Shown piece by piece: positions 13,961-22,595 of a stretch of DNA of 41,127 bases. This stretch comes from JAIFWC01 sp035688135 (GTDB lineage: Bacteria; Patescibacteriota; Saccharimonadia; Saccharimonadales; UBA10212). Numbering within the stretch: position 1 is the stretch's first letter; each line of letters begins with the position of its first letter. The notes beneath the pieces are model-generated. The model saw only the letters and a program-made list of their open reading frames with translations, was not told the origin of the DNA and searched no databases. Both the position numbers and the translations under genes were made by a program. The DNA is taken from assembly GCA_035688135.1 (NCBI GenBank), contig DASSNG010000021.1:1-41127 (forward strand), read 5' to 3'.

Positions 13961-16138
13961 ATGTTTGAAAAGATCGCCCGGTTTTCCGTCAAGTTCCGCT
14001 GGCTGATTATTATCTTCTGGATTGCTGTTATACCGCTGGCGATACAGAACTTTCCAAAGATTAGCGACGTAGAAAAGAATGACGTTTCGGATTTTTTGCC
14101 GGCCAAAGTCCAAACCAACAAAGCATCTAAATTAGAAAAAGCTTTTGAACGCAAGAATACCGCCACCAGCACTGATTTGGTAGTGTACCGGGATAACGAA
14201 CGCCTGACAGGGCAGGATGCCGCGGCCGTTTCACGGCTTTCCGGGAATATCCAAAAAGTAGCGGACGTAACGGAAGTCCGTAATCTTGGAATCAGCGCCG
14301 ACGGACAGGCTCAGCAACTGCTGGTAGGTATCACCGGGGCCGGTTTTGGCGAACAGATAACTCAGATAATAGATAATATCCGCACGGCTATGAAGAGTAC
14401 ACCCTTGCCGGCAGGACTGCACGCTAACATGGCCGGGGAGCTGGCCGCGAGCGTGGACCAGCAAAACGCAAACCAGAGCGGCCAGAATAAAACCGAGATT
14501 TATACGGTTATTCTGATTCTTGTGCTGCTGTTGCTGGTTTTCCGCTCGGTGCTGGCGCCGATAGTGACATTGGTGCCTGCTGGCCTTGCGCTGCTTCTTT
14601 CTCAGCCGGTCATAGCGGAAGCTACTAAGATAGGCGTCAAGGTGGGGTTTATTACCCAGATTCTGTTGATTGTACTGATACTGGGAGCAGGGACGGATTA
14701 CGGGCTGTTTTTGGTGTTCCGGACGCGTGAAGAATTAAGGGCGGGCCACAGTCCCAAAGAAGCCGTGGTAAGAGCGCTATCGCGTGTGGGCGAGGCTATA
14801 ACGTTCTCTGCCCTTACTGTTATTGCCGCACTGCTAACGCTTCTGCTGGCCAGCTTTGGCCTGTACCAAGGATTGGGCCCGGCGCTTGCCATCGGCCTGG
14901 CCATAATGCTGCTGATGGGCCTGACATTTTTGCCGGCCGTGCTTTCTATTTTGGGCCGCGCCGTATTCTGGCCGTCAAAGACTCATAAACGCGAAGTCAA
15001 ATTTGGCCTGTGGGGGCGCATGGCTGACGGTGCTATAAAACACGCCAAGCTTGTGCTGGTGCTGGGGGTAGTGGTTTTTGGGATTTTGAGCGCCGGGCTT
15101 ATAGGCTATAAGTCGGCCGGCTTTGGCAATCAGCCCCCGCCCAGCGGCAGTGATTCGGCGCGCGGTCAGGCCGCGCTCGCTAAGCACTTTCCGGCCGCCA
15201 ATTCTAACCCTGATGTACTGTTGCTGCATTTTGATACCCCGATTTGGAATGACTTAACAAGGCTGCAGACCGCGCAGACGAAACTATCTGGTTCAGAAGT
15301 GTTCGCGGCGGTAAGCGGGCCGCTGAACTTAAACGGCGCCCATCTGACCACGGAGCAGCTTGCCCAGATTCACCAAGGCGACAACCTGCCGGCCCAGCAG
15401 GCTCTTGGCCAATTCATAAGTCCTGACGGAAAGACCATACAGTTTTACGCGCTGATGAAAGCCGGCCCCACAGGAAGCGCGACCGCTATGCGGGCTACCC
15501 CTGCAGCCAGAGCTGAACTGGCCGCCGTAGCCAGGGCCGTAGGCGCAGACGATAACGGCGTGCTGGGAACAGATTCCGTTGCGTACGATATAAACCAGGT
15601 CCAAAACTCAGACTTAAAGAAGATTATCCCGGTGGTTCTGGTGCTTATAGGCGTCCTGCTGGCTGTTATGCTGCGCAGCCTAGTCGCGCCGTGGTACCTG
15701 ATAGCAACGGTCGGATTAAGTTATGTCGCCAGCCTGGGATTCGCGATGTACATCTTCGTGCATTTTCTTAATCAGGACGGGCTGAATTTTGTCCTGCCGT
15801 TCCTGCTGTTCATATTCGGTATGGCGCTGGGGCAGGACTATAACATCCTGGTAATGGGCCGGATCCGCGAAGAAGCCCATCATGAAAAAACACTATTTGC
15901 GGCCGTTACCAAAGCCATTGGCATAACCGGTACCACAGTAACATCGGCCGGGCTGATATTGGCCGGCACCTTCAGCATACTGGGGCTGGTCGGCGGCAAC
16001 ACCCAGGTAGAGCAAATAGGATTCGGCGTTGCGTTTGCCATTCTGCTTGATACTTTCTTTGTAAGAACCCTTTTGGTGCCCTCCATCGTCGCCCTTCTGG
16101 GCAAGTGGAACTGGTGGCCTTCCAAGCTGTCAAAGTAG
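13961..16138 (+). CDS. MMPL/RND-family transporter
   Basis: 725 aa with the duplicated RND layout: a first membrane helix (residues 12-30), an extracytoplasmic loop, five helices, then a second helix, a second loop near residues 390-540, and five more helices. The proton-relay Asp-Tyr motif appears twice: GAGTDYGLFLVFR in the first half and GQDYNILVMGRIREE in the second, as in MmpL3. Relatives export lipids or other hydrophobic compounds, usually driven by proton flow. The gene lies 62 nt upstream of the FMN-binding genes, which have their own -10 box, so a functional link is not certain. Confidence 0.93.
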   Translation: MFEKIARFSVKFRWLIIIFWIAVIPLAIQNFPKISDVEKNDVSDFLPAKVQTNKASKLEKAFERKNTATSTDLVVYRDNERLTGQDAAAVSRLSGNIQKVADVTEVRNLGISADGQAQQLLVGITGAGFGEQITQIIDNIRTAMKSTPLPAGLHANMAGELAASVDQQNANQSGQNKTEIYTVILILVLLLLVFRSVLAPIVTLVPAGLALLLSQPVIAEATKIGVKVGFITQILLIVLILGAGTDYGLFLVFRTREELRAGHSPKEAVVRALSRVGEAITFSALTVIAALLTLLLASFGLYQGLGPALAIGLAIMLLMGLTFLPAVLSILGRAVFWPSKTHKREVKFGLWGRMADGAIKHAKLVLVLGVVVFGILSAGLIGYKSAGFGNQPPPSGSDSARGQAALAKHFPAANSNPDVLLLHFDTPIWNDLTRLQTAQTKLSGSEVFAAVSGPLNLNGAHLTTEQLAQIHQGDNLPAQQALGQFISPDGKTIQFYALMKAGPTGSATAMRATPAARAELAAVARAVGADDNGVLGTDSVAYDINQVQNSDLKKIIPVVLVLIGVLLAVMLRSLVAPWYLIATVGLSYVASLGFAMYIFVHFLNQDGLNFVLPFLLFIFGMALGQDYNILVMGRIREEAHHEKTLFAAVTKAIGITGTTVTSAGLILAGTFSILGLVGGNTQVEQIGFGVAFAILLDTFFVRTLLVPSIVALLGKWNWWPSKLSK

Positions 16139-16184
16139 ACTCCCAGCAAAATCTACACGCTAAGCTTTATCTCAGATTCCATCT

Positions 16185-16192
16185 GCTAAACT
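16185..16192 (+). promoter_or_regulatory. Extended -10 box, leaderless start of first FMN-binding gene
   Basis: TG-C-TAAACT (TG at 16184-16185, hexamer 16187-16192) followed by 8 nt and ATG at 16201. It decides the start against the longer open frame from 16105, which overlaps the MMPL gene. Confidence 0.6.
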
Positions 16193-16200
16193 GGTCGGAC

Positions 16201-16650
16201 ATGAGAAAAAGTATAGTCATCATAGCGGCGGTAGCCATTATAGGAATCCTGGGAATGGCCGCCAAATCACACCATCGGGACGGGGCTCCTTTGACTGCTC
16301 CTAGTTCATCATCTTCCCCGGCCGCAACACCGATTGCCGCCAGGCAGCAAGCCGCCACGGCCGCGTATAAGGACGGCACTTACAGCGGCGCTAGCGAATT
16401 TACTCCTTATGGCACAGTTCAGATCGCGGTGGTGGTCAGCGGCGGCAAAATCACTAATGTGGACTTTCTGCAGATGCCCTCCGATATGGGACATTCACGG
16501 GAAGTGACAAGTTTTGCCGAGCCTTACTTGAAGGACGAAACCATACAGAGCCAAAATTCCAATATCCAGTTCGTATCCGGAGCTACTACTACCAGTGCGG
16601 CGTACGAACAATCTCTGCAGGCGGCGCTGGACAAAGCGGTTATAAGCTAG
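16201..16650 (+). CDS. FMN-binding (RnfG-like) protein 1
   Basis: 149 aa with an N-terminal signal anchor (basic MRK, hydrophobic IVIIAAVAIIGILGMAA), a low-complexity Ser/Pro/Ala linker, and an FMN-binding domain from about residue 56. YKDGTYSGASEFTPYGTVQIAVVVSGGKI begins the fold (about residues 56-84). The flavinylation motif SGATTTS is near residues 126-132, with the Thr after Ala as the expected covalent FMN site. The domain should lie outside the cytoplasmic membrane and carry electrons. A paralogue follows directly, then apbE, whose product attaches the FMN. Confidence 0.92.
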   Translation: MRKSIVIIAAVAIIGILGMAAKSHHRDGAPLTAPSSSSSPAATPIAARQQAATAAYKDGTYSGASEFTPYGTVQIAVVVSGGKITNVDFLQMPSDMGHSREVTSFAEPYLKDETIQSQNSNIQFVSGATTTSAAYEQSLQAALDKAVIS

Positions 16651-16701
16651 CACGCCTTTGACGGCCGGCATCTTCTGATATCGGCTCCGTAAAGCGGGAC
16701 C

Positions 16702-16710
16702 TGGTAAACT
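16702..16710 (+). promoter_or_regulatory. Extended -10 box, leaderless start of second FMN-binding gene
   Basis: TG-G-TAAACT (hexamer 16705-16710) followed by 8 nt and ATG at 16719. It is nearly the same arrangement as for the first paralogue, so the promoter was probably duplicated with the gene. Confidence 0.6.
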
Positions 16711-16718
16711 TAAAGAGT

Positions 16719-17162
16719 ATGAGAAGAGGAGTAATAATCATCCTTGCGGTGGCTATTATAGGCATTCTTGGCATCTACGCCGGAGGCCGCAAAGATAAGC
16801 CGTCAGCGCTTGGAGCGGGCTCTGGCTTTTCCGCCGGAAACCCCGGTGCAGCTTCTGGTACCGGCGGCACTGCAGACTATAAAGACGGTACCTATACAGG
16901 CGACGCCATAGACAGCCCTTACGGTACGGTCCAGGTGGGGGCAGTGGTTGCCGGCGGGAAAATCACTGATGTGGACTTTCTGCAGATGCCGAGCGATCGC
17001 GGCCACACCCAGGAGGTTACCGCTTTTTCCGAGCCTCTGCTCAAGCAGGATACCCTTAAAAAGCAGAGCGCCCATATCGATTTTGTTTCGGGCGCCACCA
17101 CTACCAGCGAAGCCTACGAACAGTCGCTGCAATCGGCCTTAGATAAAGCCGCGACAAGCTAG
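16719..17162 (+). CDS. FMN-binding (RnfG-like) protein 2
   Basis: 147 aa and paralogous to the gene just upstream. It has the same signal anchor style (MRRG, hydrophobic VIIILAVAIIGILGIYAG), a Gly/Ala/Ser linker, YKDGTYTGDAIDSPYGTVQVG, VDFLQMPSDRGH, and the flavinylation motif SGATTTS near the C-terminus. The two copies are most alike in the FMN domain and differ in the linker. It probably acts as a second extracytoplasmic FMN carrier in the same chain. apbE begins 6 nt after the stop. Confidence 0.92.
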   Translation: MRRGVIIILAVAIIGILGIYAGGRKDKPSALGAGSGFSAGNPGAASGTGGTADYKDGTYTGDAIDSPYGTVQVGAVVAGGKITDVDFLQMPSDRGHTQEVTAFSEPLLKQDTLKKQSAHIDFVSGATTTSEAYEQSLQSALDKAATS

Positions 17163-17168
17163 TTACCT

Positions 17169-17864
17169 ATGAGACTTACCAGACATATCATGGGGATGCC
17201 TACCAGCCTTGATATACCCGGCGCCGAACCGGATGTATTTGAAGCCGCTTTTGAGCGGCTGATTGAAATCGATCACAGATTTAGTACCTATAAAAATGAC
17301 AGCGAGGTATCCCGGTTCGGCCGGGGCGAACTTAAAGAAAAGGATATAAGCGACGAACTTAAATCCGTGATTAAAGCCAGCAAAGATGCCGAGCGGCTGA
17401 CTGGCGGCTATTTTTCGGCTTGGGCGGGGGGAGTCTTTGACCCGTCCGGCTATGTAAAAGGCTGGGCAATCGCAGAAGCCGGGAAGGTGATTGAAAACAG
17501 CGGCTATAAGACGTACTGCCTGGGCGCCGGCGGAGATATACTGGCGCGTTCGGATAGCGGCAGGCTTTGGAATATAGGCATCCAGGATCCCTTGGACCGC
17601 GGTAAAATACTTAACAAGTTAAGTATTACTGACGGAGCGGTCTGCACCAGCGGCAGTTACGAAAGAGGAGCCCATATCATCAACCCAAAGACCGGCGAAC
17701 CAGCCAACGAGCTGCTTAGCGTGACCGTAACCGGGCCGGATGTGATAATGGCGGATATTTTGGCTACGGCATGCTTTGCCATGGGCTATAAAGCCGCGGA
17801 ATTTATGAAGCGCCAAAAAGGCTACCAGGCGCTGATTATCCGTAACCGGGGAAATAATCTGTAA
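17169..17864 (+). CDS. apbE: FAD:protein FMN transferase (ApbE)
   Basis: Transfers FMN from FAD to the Thr of SGAT motifs. Its likely targets are the two proteins encoded just upstream. Motifs: MGMPTSLDIPG at the start, DPSGYVKGWAI near residue 95, LGAGGDILA near 118, HIINPKTGEPA near 160, and ADILATACFAMG near 193 with the Mg-binding Asp. At 231 aa it is shorter than typical ApbE (about 300-350 aa) and has no lipoprotein signal, so it should be cytoplasmic or lack the usual export. The 3' end overlaps the convergent rnfD-like gene by 29 nt. Confidence 0.93.
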   Translation: MRLTRHIMGMPTSLDIPGAEPDVFEAAFERLIEIDHRFSTYKNDSEVSRFGRGELKEKDISDELKSVIKASKDAERLTGGYFSAWAGGVFDPSGYVKGWAIAEAGKVIENSGYKTYCLGAGGDILARSDSGRLWNIGIQDPLDRGKILNKLSITDGAVCTSGSYERGAHIINPKTGEPANELLSVTVTGPDVIMADILATACFAMGYKAAEFMKRQKGYQALIIRNRGNNL

Positions 17865-19329
17865 CTATTTTGTCGTAGCTGACGCCCGCTTTCAGCAGGA
17901 CTTTTTCCATCGCGTCCACGAAGCCGAAAGGCCCGGAGACGTAAAACAGCCTTTCTTTATAATCGGGCAGAGCCTGCCGTAAAAGGGATTCATCGATATG
18001 TTTTCCTGTGACGTACAGCGTTTTAAGGCCGGCTGCCTCAGCGTCTTTAAAAAGTCCCTTAAAGGCGATTTCAGATTCGGAGTTAACCGAATAAAGCAAC
18101 GCGGCATCCCGTTTTTCAGATGAATCAATCATATATCTGACCATGCTGCGGAAAGGTGTTATGCCGACGCCGCCCGCCAGGAAGGCGAGCTTTTTATCCG
18201 TGCCCTTGGGCAGAAGGAAACCGCCCGCCAGGCGCGAAGCCAGGATTTTATTGCCGGGTTCCAGTTGGGCCAGTTTTTGTTTGAAGGCGCTGGCGTTCGG
18301 CGGCTGTTTGACGGTGAACATCATTTCGGGCTCGCTTGGCGATGACGAAACGGTCAGGTATCGCCGGTTGCCCCGTGAATCGGTGCGGCTGCCGGCCACC
18401 GTCCATTCCATATATTGCCCCGGCTGGTAGCGCAGGCGCGGCGGCGTTTTAAAAATATAGCTGACTATACCTTCGGCCTCCTTTACGCTCCGCACGAAAC
18501 TTAACTCATAGCGCCGGTTAGCCGCGAAGATAAAGGTGAATATATTGCCAAGCAGCAGCGCTTCCTCGGGGCTGAGTTTAAGGCGTGTTACGGAATAAAG
18601 CAGCCCTACCAGCAGAGTGTAGGGCAGATAGTAGCGGGCGCCGGCCGGGGAAGTAAGCGGTTCGGTAAGCATTACGATGGCAAAAAACAGCGCCTGGGTG
18701 GAAATCAGCTCCAGCCAAAGGAAATGCGCGTCCGAACCGGAGCTGGTGGCAAAGATCAGATAAAGAAGATAAACAGCCAGGAATAATCCGACCATGGTGT
18801 AGCGTTTCATCTTCCTTAAGATAAGGAATCCGCCCAAGATTACTATGGGCGTCATGAATTTGGTGCCGACCCACCAGGAGGGAAATTGGTTAAAAAACTG
18901 CCCGGCTACGAAAGCGCCGGCCGCCGCCGGGTTGAATATATGGCTTTTACGCCAGGTAAGGACATATTTGGAGGCGATAGCCGCCAGGCCGGCCACGGCT
19001 GCGACAGTAAAACCGCGAGCATCTGTCGCGGGCGCTAATATGAGCGCCAGGATAAGGGCTGTTATAAGGCTGGACTCTTTGTTGGCCGGGATATCCAGGA
19101 ACTTGGCGAGCAGCTTATTGGCCGACCAGCCGACCGCTGTTATCCAGCCGGCTGAAATCACGATCCAGTACCAGCTATACGGCACTTTATGAAAGACGCC
19201 CCCCACCGCCGCCCAGCCTATCATAACCAGCAGATAGTAAAGCATCAGCCGATAGCTGGTAAAACGGTCATTTATGGCGTCTGCCAGACTTCCGGTTTTT
19301 TGAAGCGCCAGGCTGAAATATGATGGCAT
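17836..19329 (-). CDS. RnfD/NqrB-like membrane protein fused to a ferredoxin-NADP reductase domain
   Basis: 497 aa. Residues 1-260 hold about eight to nine membrane helices with RnfD/NqrB features (ALILAPATD, SHIFNPAAAGAF, MLTEPLTSPAG). Residues 270-497 form an FNR-type module: FAD-binding RYLTVSSSP, NAD(P)-binding LAGGVGITPFRSM near 395, YVSGPFGFVDAME, and a C-terminal DYFPGYG. The fusion suggests NAD(P)H oxidised in the cytoplasm passes electrons through the membrane domain to external flavins such as the two FMN proteins encoded opposite. The start has a strong GGGAGGA SD. It follows ndh by 34 nt, apparently in one operon. Confidence 0.9.
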   Translation of the reverse strand: MPSYFSLALQKTGSLADAINDRFTSYRLMLYYLLVMIGWAAVGGVFHKVPYSWYWIVISAGWITAVGWSANKLLAKFLDIPANKESSLITALILALILAPATDARGFTVAAVAGLAAIASKYVLTWRKSHIFNPAAAGAFVAGQFFNQFPSWWVGTKFMTPIVILGGFLILRKMKRYTMVGLFLAVYLLYLIFATSSGSDAHFLWLELISTQALFFAIVMLTEPLTSPAGARYYLPYTLLVGLLYSVTRLKLSPEEALLLGNIFTFIFAANRRYELSFVRSVKEAEGIVSYIFKTPPRLRYQPGQYMEWTVAGSRTDSRGNRRYLTVSSSPSEPEMMFTVKQPPNASAFKQKLAQLEPGNKILASRLAGGFLLPKGTDKKLAFLAGGVGITPFRSMVRYMIDSSEKRDAALLYSVNSESEIAFKGLFKDAEAAGLKTLYVTGKHIDESLLRQALPDYKERLFYVSGPFGFVDAMEKVLLKAGVSYDKIVTDYFPGYG

Positions 19330-19363
19330 TCGCGTATCCTCCCGCTAAAAGCTGTGAATCAGC

Positions 19364-20560
19364 TTAGCTTACAGCCGTTCCGGCGCAGACCGGGCAGCTA
19401 TTCTCATTCTCGAACTCCGCTATCCAGTGGCGCCCTGCTTCCTGCCATGGCTCATAATCGTGGTAGCCGACGAAATCAGCCGCCGATCTCATCATCCAGC
19501 CCAGCCTGCCATAAATATGGACTCCATTCCATAGCACCGCTGCCCACCGCGGGCCCGCCGGTGTTACATAGATAGGCTTTTTGGCCCGATAAGATTTTGG
19601 TTTCTTGCCCTCTACCTGCCGCAGCAGATTGTCGGCTACGTACTTGCCGTCAAAAATGGCGGTCTGGGCCATTCCGGAATATTCAGTGTCGGCATTGTCG
19701 CCGATTACGAAGATATCCTCTTCGGCCTGCAGGTATTTGTCTACGGCAACCTTCCCGTGTTCGCCAAAAGCGAACTTATTGGCGTCAAAGAAAGGATGAT
19801 TCGTCACGCCGGCCGTCCAGATGACAGTATGGCTGCGGAGCGGCCGGCCGCTTACGGTGAGAGAGTCGGCTGTTTCGGCCTGGACAGCCTGCCCAAGGTA
19901 TAGCCGGATACCAAGTTTGCGCAAATGCTTAGCTATGGCCCGCGAGTAGTCTTTGGGCATCCGGGGCACCAGCCGCGGAGCGGCCTCTATGAGTTCGATA
20001 TTAAGTTTCCTGTCGCGCAGGCCGTGCATCTTCATAACGTGGCGGATATAGGCGGGCAGGGCGCCGGCCAGCTCCACTCCGGTGGGGCCACCGCCAATGA
20101 CGACGTAATTCAGGTCAGGCCGGCCTTCATCAATCAGCTGTCTGTGGATGTGGTCCCGGAGACGCCGCGACTCAGCCTGGCTTTTGATGCCGTACGAATA
20201 CTCCTTTAAACCTTTGATGCCGAAGTAGTTAGTGACCACTCCCAGCGATATGATGAGTTTGTCGTATCCATAATCTTTGCCGGCGGATGTTCTGACCGTC
20301 CTGGCCTGGCGGTCTATCTTTTTGGCGGTGCCTTTTTCTACGGCTATGTTCTTGTTTTTGAATATCTCTTCAAGCGGGATGCTGGCGGCGGTCATGCGGC
20401 CGCCGGTAGCGGCGTGGTAAAGCGTTGGATAATATCTGAAGCTGTCCTGATCGGACAGCAGAATAACCTTTATGCCGGGTTTACCGGCCAGCCCCAAAGC
20501 GGCTTTTATACCGCCGAAACCACCACCCAGAATAAGGATTTTTGTTTCTTTGTTTGCCAT
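19364..20560 (-). CDS. ndh: Type II NADH dehydrogenase-like FAD oxidoreductase
   Basis: 398 aa, single-polypeptide NADH:quinone oxidoreductase type. The FAD-binding GGGFGGIKAALGL is near residue 12, the NADH-binding VVIGGGPTGVELAGAL near 158, VIWTAGV near 245, and the second FAD contact DIFVIGDNAD near 283. The C-terminal AAVLWNGVHIYGRLGWMMRSAADF is the usual membrane-anchoring segment. A CPVC pair sits at the extreme C-terminus, which is unusual for NDH-2. It is the first gene of an operon with the RnfD-FNR fusion, so both probably feed or tap the same electron pool. Confidence 0.93.
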   Translation of the reverse strand: MANKETKILILGGGFGGIKAALGLAGKPGIKVILLSDQDSFRYYPTLYHAATGGRMTAASIPLEEIFKNKNIAVEKGTAKKIDRQARTVRTSAGKDYGYDKLIISLGVVTNYFGIKGLKEYSYGIKSQAESRRLRDHIHRQLIDEGRPDLNYVVIGGGPTGVELAGALPAYIRHVMKMHGLRDRKLNIELIEAAPRLVPRMPKDYSRAIAKHLRKLGIRLYLGQAVQAETADSLTVSGRPLRSHTVIWTAGVTNHPFFDANKFAFGEHGKVAVDKYLQAEEDIFVIGDNADTEYSGMAQTAIFDGKYVADNLLRQVEGKKPKSYRAKKPIYVTPAGPRWAAVLWNGVHIYGRLGWMMRSAADFVGYHDYEPWQEAGRHWIAEFENENSCPVCAGTAVS

Positions 20561-20567
20561 TATGCTT

Positions 20568-20573
20568 ATTTTA
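20568..20573 (-). promoter_or_regulatory. -10 box, leaderless start of ndh
   Basis: On the minus strand TAAAAT is followed by 7 nt and ATG (20560). No SD is present. Confidence 0.6.
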
Positions 20574-20607
20574 TCCTAAGCCGCGCCGATATTACATAGT
20601 ATAAGTA

Positions 20608-20636
20608 TTGTCCGGTAAAGCATTATCGGATATGAT
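20608..20636 (+). promoter_or_regulatory. Promoter with palindromic operator for the MFS gene
   Basis: TTGTCC (20608-20613), a 17-nt spacer and TATGAT (20631-20636). An inverted repeat, TCCGGTAA (20611-20618) AGCA TTATCGGA (20623-20630), covers the spacer and touches both hexamers. A repressor bound there would block polymerase directly, as TetR- or MarR-type regulators do for drug exporters. No such regulator is encoded in the window. Confidence 0.6.
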
Positions 20637-20663
20637 TAATCGAACACTTAAAGGAGTATCACC

Positions 20664-22118
20664 TTGGCCAGAGCTAAAAGGGAGCTGTCCCGGCATTCTG
20701 AAAATAAATGGGTAATCTTGGCGCTAATGGCCATGTCCCAGTTCATGGTGGTGGTGGATGTGACAATCGTCAACGTAGCGCTGCCCAGCATGGCCCGGGC
20801 GCTTCATTTTACCCCAAACAACCTGCAGTGGATAATCACCGCTTATACTCTGACATTCGGCGGTTTTCTGCTTTTGGGCGGACGCGCGGCTGACGTATAC
20901 GGCCGCCGTAAAATTTTTATATATTCGGTATCTTTCTTTTCAATCATGAGCCTGCTTTGCGGATTAGCCGAAAGCGATACACAGATGATTATAGCCCGGG
21001 CTTTACAGGGTTTGGCGGGCGCCATAATGTCCCCGGCCGCGCTGTCGATTGTGATAAGCGAGTTCAAAGAAGGCCGCGAGCGCAATACGGCGCTTGGAGC
21101 CTGGGCCGGCGTGGCGGCCGGCGGTTCGGCGGTCGGACTGCTCATAGGCGGTGTGCTTACCGAATACTTAAGCTGGCGCTGGAACTTCTTTGTGAACGTG
21201 CCTATAGGTATCGTGGTGGTCGCCGCCAGCATGAGGCTTCTGCCGCACCATATCGGGGAAGAGAACAAGAAACTCAAACTGGATCTGCCAGGCGCGGTGC
21301 TGGCAACGGTGGGCCTGATGAGCCTGGTTTACGGTTTAAGCAAAGCGCCGGCTGACGGCTGGGGATCGGCTACAGTATGGGAGTTTATAGCGGCCAGCGT
21401 CGTCCTACTGGCAGGCTTTGTGATTAACGAGCGCAGGACGGATCAGCCGATGCTGCCGCTGCGGTTATTCAGGATACGGAATGTTTCGGGCGGTAACGCC
21501 ACGGCTCTTGCTATCGCCTGTACGCTGTTCAGCATGTTTTACTTCATGACCCTTTACGTCCAAACGGTCCTGGGCTATGGCCCGGCAAAGTCCGGAGTTT
21601 CCTTTTTGGTAGTGACGCTTGTTATCGGTATGACGTCGGCATTCGTGTCTAAAACGGTCAACAAGCTTGGCTACAAGCCCTTCCTGGTAGCCGGTCCGGC
21701 AGTCTTGAGCGTAGGCTTGTTCACCATCGCCCACCTGATGAAAGTAGGCGGCCACTACTGGCAGAACGTGTTCCCGGGCCTGGTCTTAATCGCCCTGGGC
21801 ATGGGTTTCTCGTTCATTTCTATGACCCTGGCGGCCACCAGCGGGGTGCCGAAGCATTTGTCAGGAATCGCGTCAGGGGTGCTGAATACTTCCCAGCAGG
21901 TAGGAGGGGCTATCGGCCTGGCTATCTTATCCGCGGTTTACGCGTCCGATCTCAAATCCGGTTTATCAAGCGGTACTGCCGCGCCATACGCTAAAATCCA
22001 CGGTTTCCAGGCGGGGCTGCATGTTGGCGTGGGACTGGCGGTGGCCGCCGCTATCGTGGCCCTGCTTATAGTCAAAAACGAAAAGGTCGACCCTCACGAA
22101 GGAGTTGCTCCGGCTTAA
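20664..22118 (+). CDS. MFS drug-exporter, DHA2 (14-helix) family
   Basis: 484 aa with about 14 membrane helices. Motif D1-like MVVVDVTIVNVALPSMARAL is in helix 1, motif A GRAADVYGRRK between helices 2 and 3, and the ALQGLAGAIMSPAALSIV region follows. EmrB/QacA relatives export hydrophobic drugs by proton antiport. The start is TTG at 20664, fixed by AAGGAG seven nt upstream. Earlier starts lack an SD. The palindromic operator in its promoter fits an inducible efflux pump. The stop shares TTAA with the convergent fur gene. Confidence 0.93.
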   Translation: MARAKRELSRHSENKWVILALMAMSQFMVVVDVTIVNVALPSMARALHFTPNNLQWIITAYTLTFGGFLLLGGRAADVYGRRKIFIYSVSFFSIMSLLCGLAESDTQMIIARALQGLAGAIMSPAALSIVISEFKEGRERNTALGAWAGVAAGGSAVGLLIGGVLTEYLSWRWNFFVNVPIGIVVVAASMRLLPHHIGEENKKLKLDLPGAVLATVGLMSLVYGLSKAPADGWGSATVWEFIAASVVLLAGFVINERRTDQPMLPLRLFRIRNVSGGNATALAIACTLFSMFYFMTLYVQTVLGYGPAKSGVSFLVVTLVIGMTSAFVSKTVNKLGYKPFLVAGPAVLSVGLFTIAHLMKVGGHYWQNVFPGLVLIALGMGFSFISMTLAATSGVPKHLSGIASGVLNTSQQVGGAIGLAILSAVYASDLKSGLSSGTAAPYAKIHGFQAGLHVGVGLAVAAAIVALLIVKNEKVDPHEGVAPA

Positions 22119-22531
22119 GCCCCGGCGCAACTCGAGCAAAGACCGTAGACTTCCAGCTGGTGGCCTCGAGGCGAAAAACCGCTTTTGGCTGCTACCGTAT
22201 CAATCATGGTCTCCAGCATCGGGTTATCAGGCAGTTCTGACATCCGGCCGCAGTTGGTGCAGTACATGTGATGGTGGTGGCCGGTAAAAACATCGGATAA
22301 CTCAACCTTGTACTTCCAGCCGACGTTCAGCCGCCGGACGATTCCCAGGCGCTCAAATAAATCGATGGTGCGGTAAACGGTGGCGCGGTCTGTTTTGCCT
22401 TTGGCCCGCTGTACCAGGACCTGCATGCTCTGAGGTCCCTGGTTCAGCATCAAATCAAAGACCGTCTTACGGGGAGCCGTCAAGCTGGCCCCGCCGGCTT
22501 TGAGGATGGATTTAAGAGTTTCATAGTGCAT
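22115..22531 (-). CDS. Fur-family metal-responsive repressor, probably Zur-like
   Basis: 138 aa from the ATG at 22531. A longer open frame exists, but the family begins near this Met. The winged-helix part includes TAPRKTVFDLMLNQG and TDRATVYRTIDLFERLGIV. The metal domain has HHHH at 85-88, CTNC at 91-94 and CSSC at 132-135, giving the structural zinc site of Fur proteins. The divergent neighbour is a ZIP metal transporter and the shared promoter region contains a dyad, which suggests zinc or iron control of uptake. Which metal is sensed cannot be decided from sequence. Confidence 0.93.
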   Translation of the reverse strand: MHYETLKSILKAGGASLTAPRKTVFDLMLNQGPQSMQVLVQRAKGKTDRATVYRTIDLFERLGIVRRLNVGWKYKVELSDVFTGHHHHMYCTNCGRMSELPDNPMLETMIDTVAAKSGFSPRGHQLEVYGLCSSCAGA

Positions 22532-22565
22532 ACTTGTCTTTAATTTTGAAGTTTTTGCGACTTTT

Positions 22566-22581
22566 TTGCAAATTTTAGCAA
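22566..22581. promoter_or_regulatory. Dyad in divergent fur/zip promoter region
   Basis: TTGCAAATTTTAGCAA, an imperfect 16-bp palindrome (TTGC/GCAA arms). It overlaps the possible -35 (TTGCAA 22566-22571) of the zip gene and, on the minus strand, the extended -10 TGCTAAAAT (22572-22580) of fur. A bound repressor would control both genes. Confidence 0.5.
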
Positions 22582-22589
22582 TAGGACGA

Positions 22590-22595
22590 TAAAAT
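22590..22595 (+). promoter_or_regulatory. -10 box, leaderless start of zip gene
   Basis: TAAAAT followed by 7 nt and ATG at 22603. The candidate -35 TTGCAA is 18 nt upstream. Confidence 0.6.

Noticed and set aside
16105..16200. Longer N-terminus for the first FMN-binding protein
   Set aside because: It would overlap the MMPL gene and place a non-hydrophobic 32-residue stretch before the signal anchor. The extended -10 box 8 nt before 16201 supports the shorter start.
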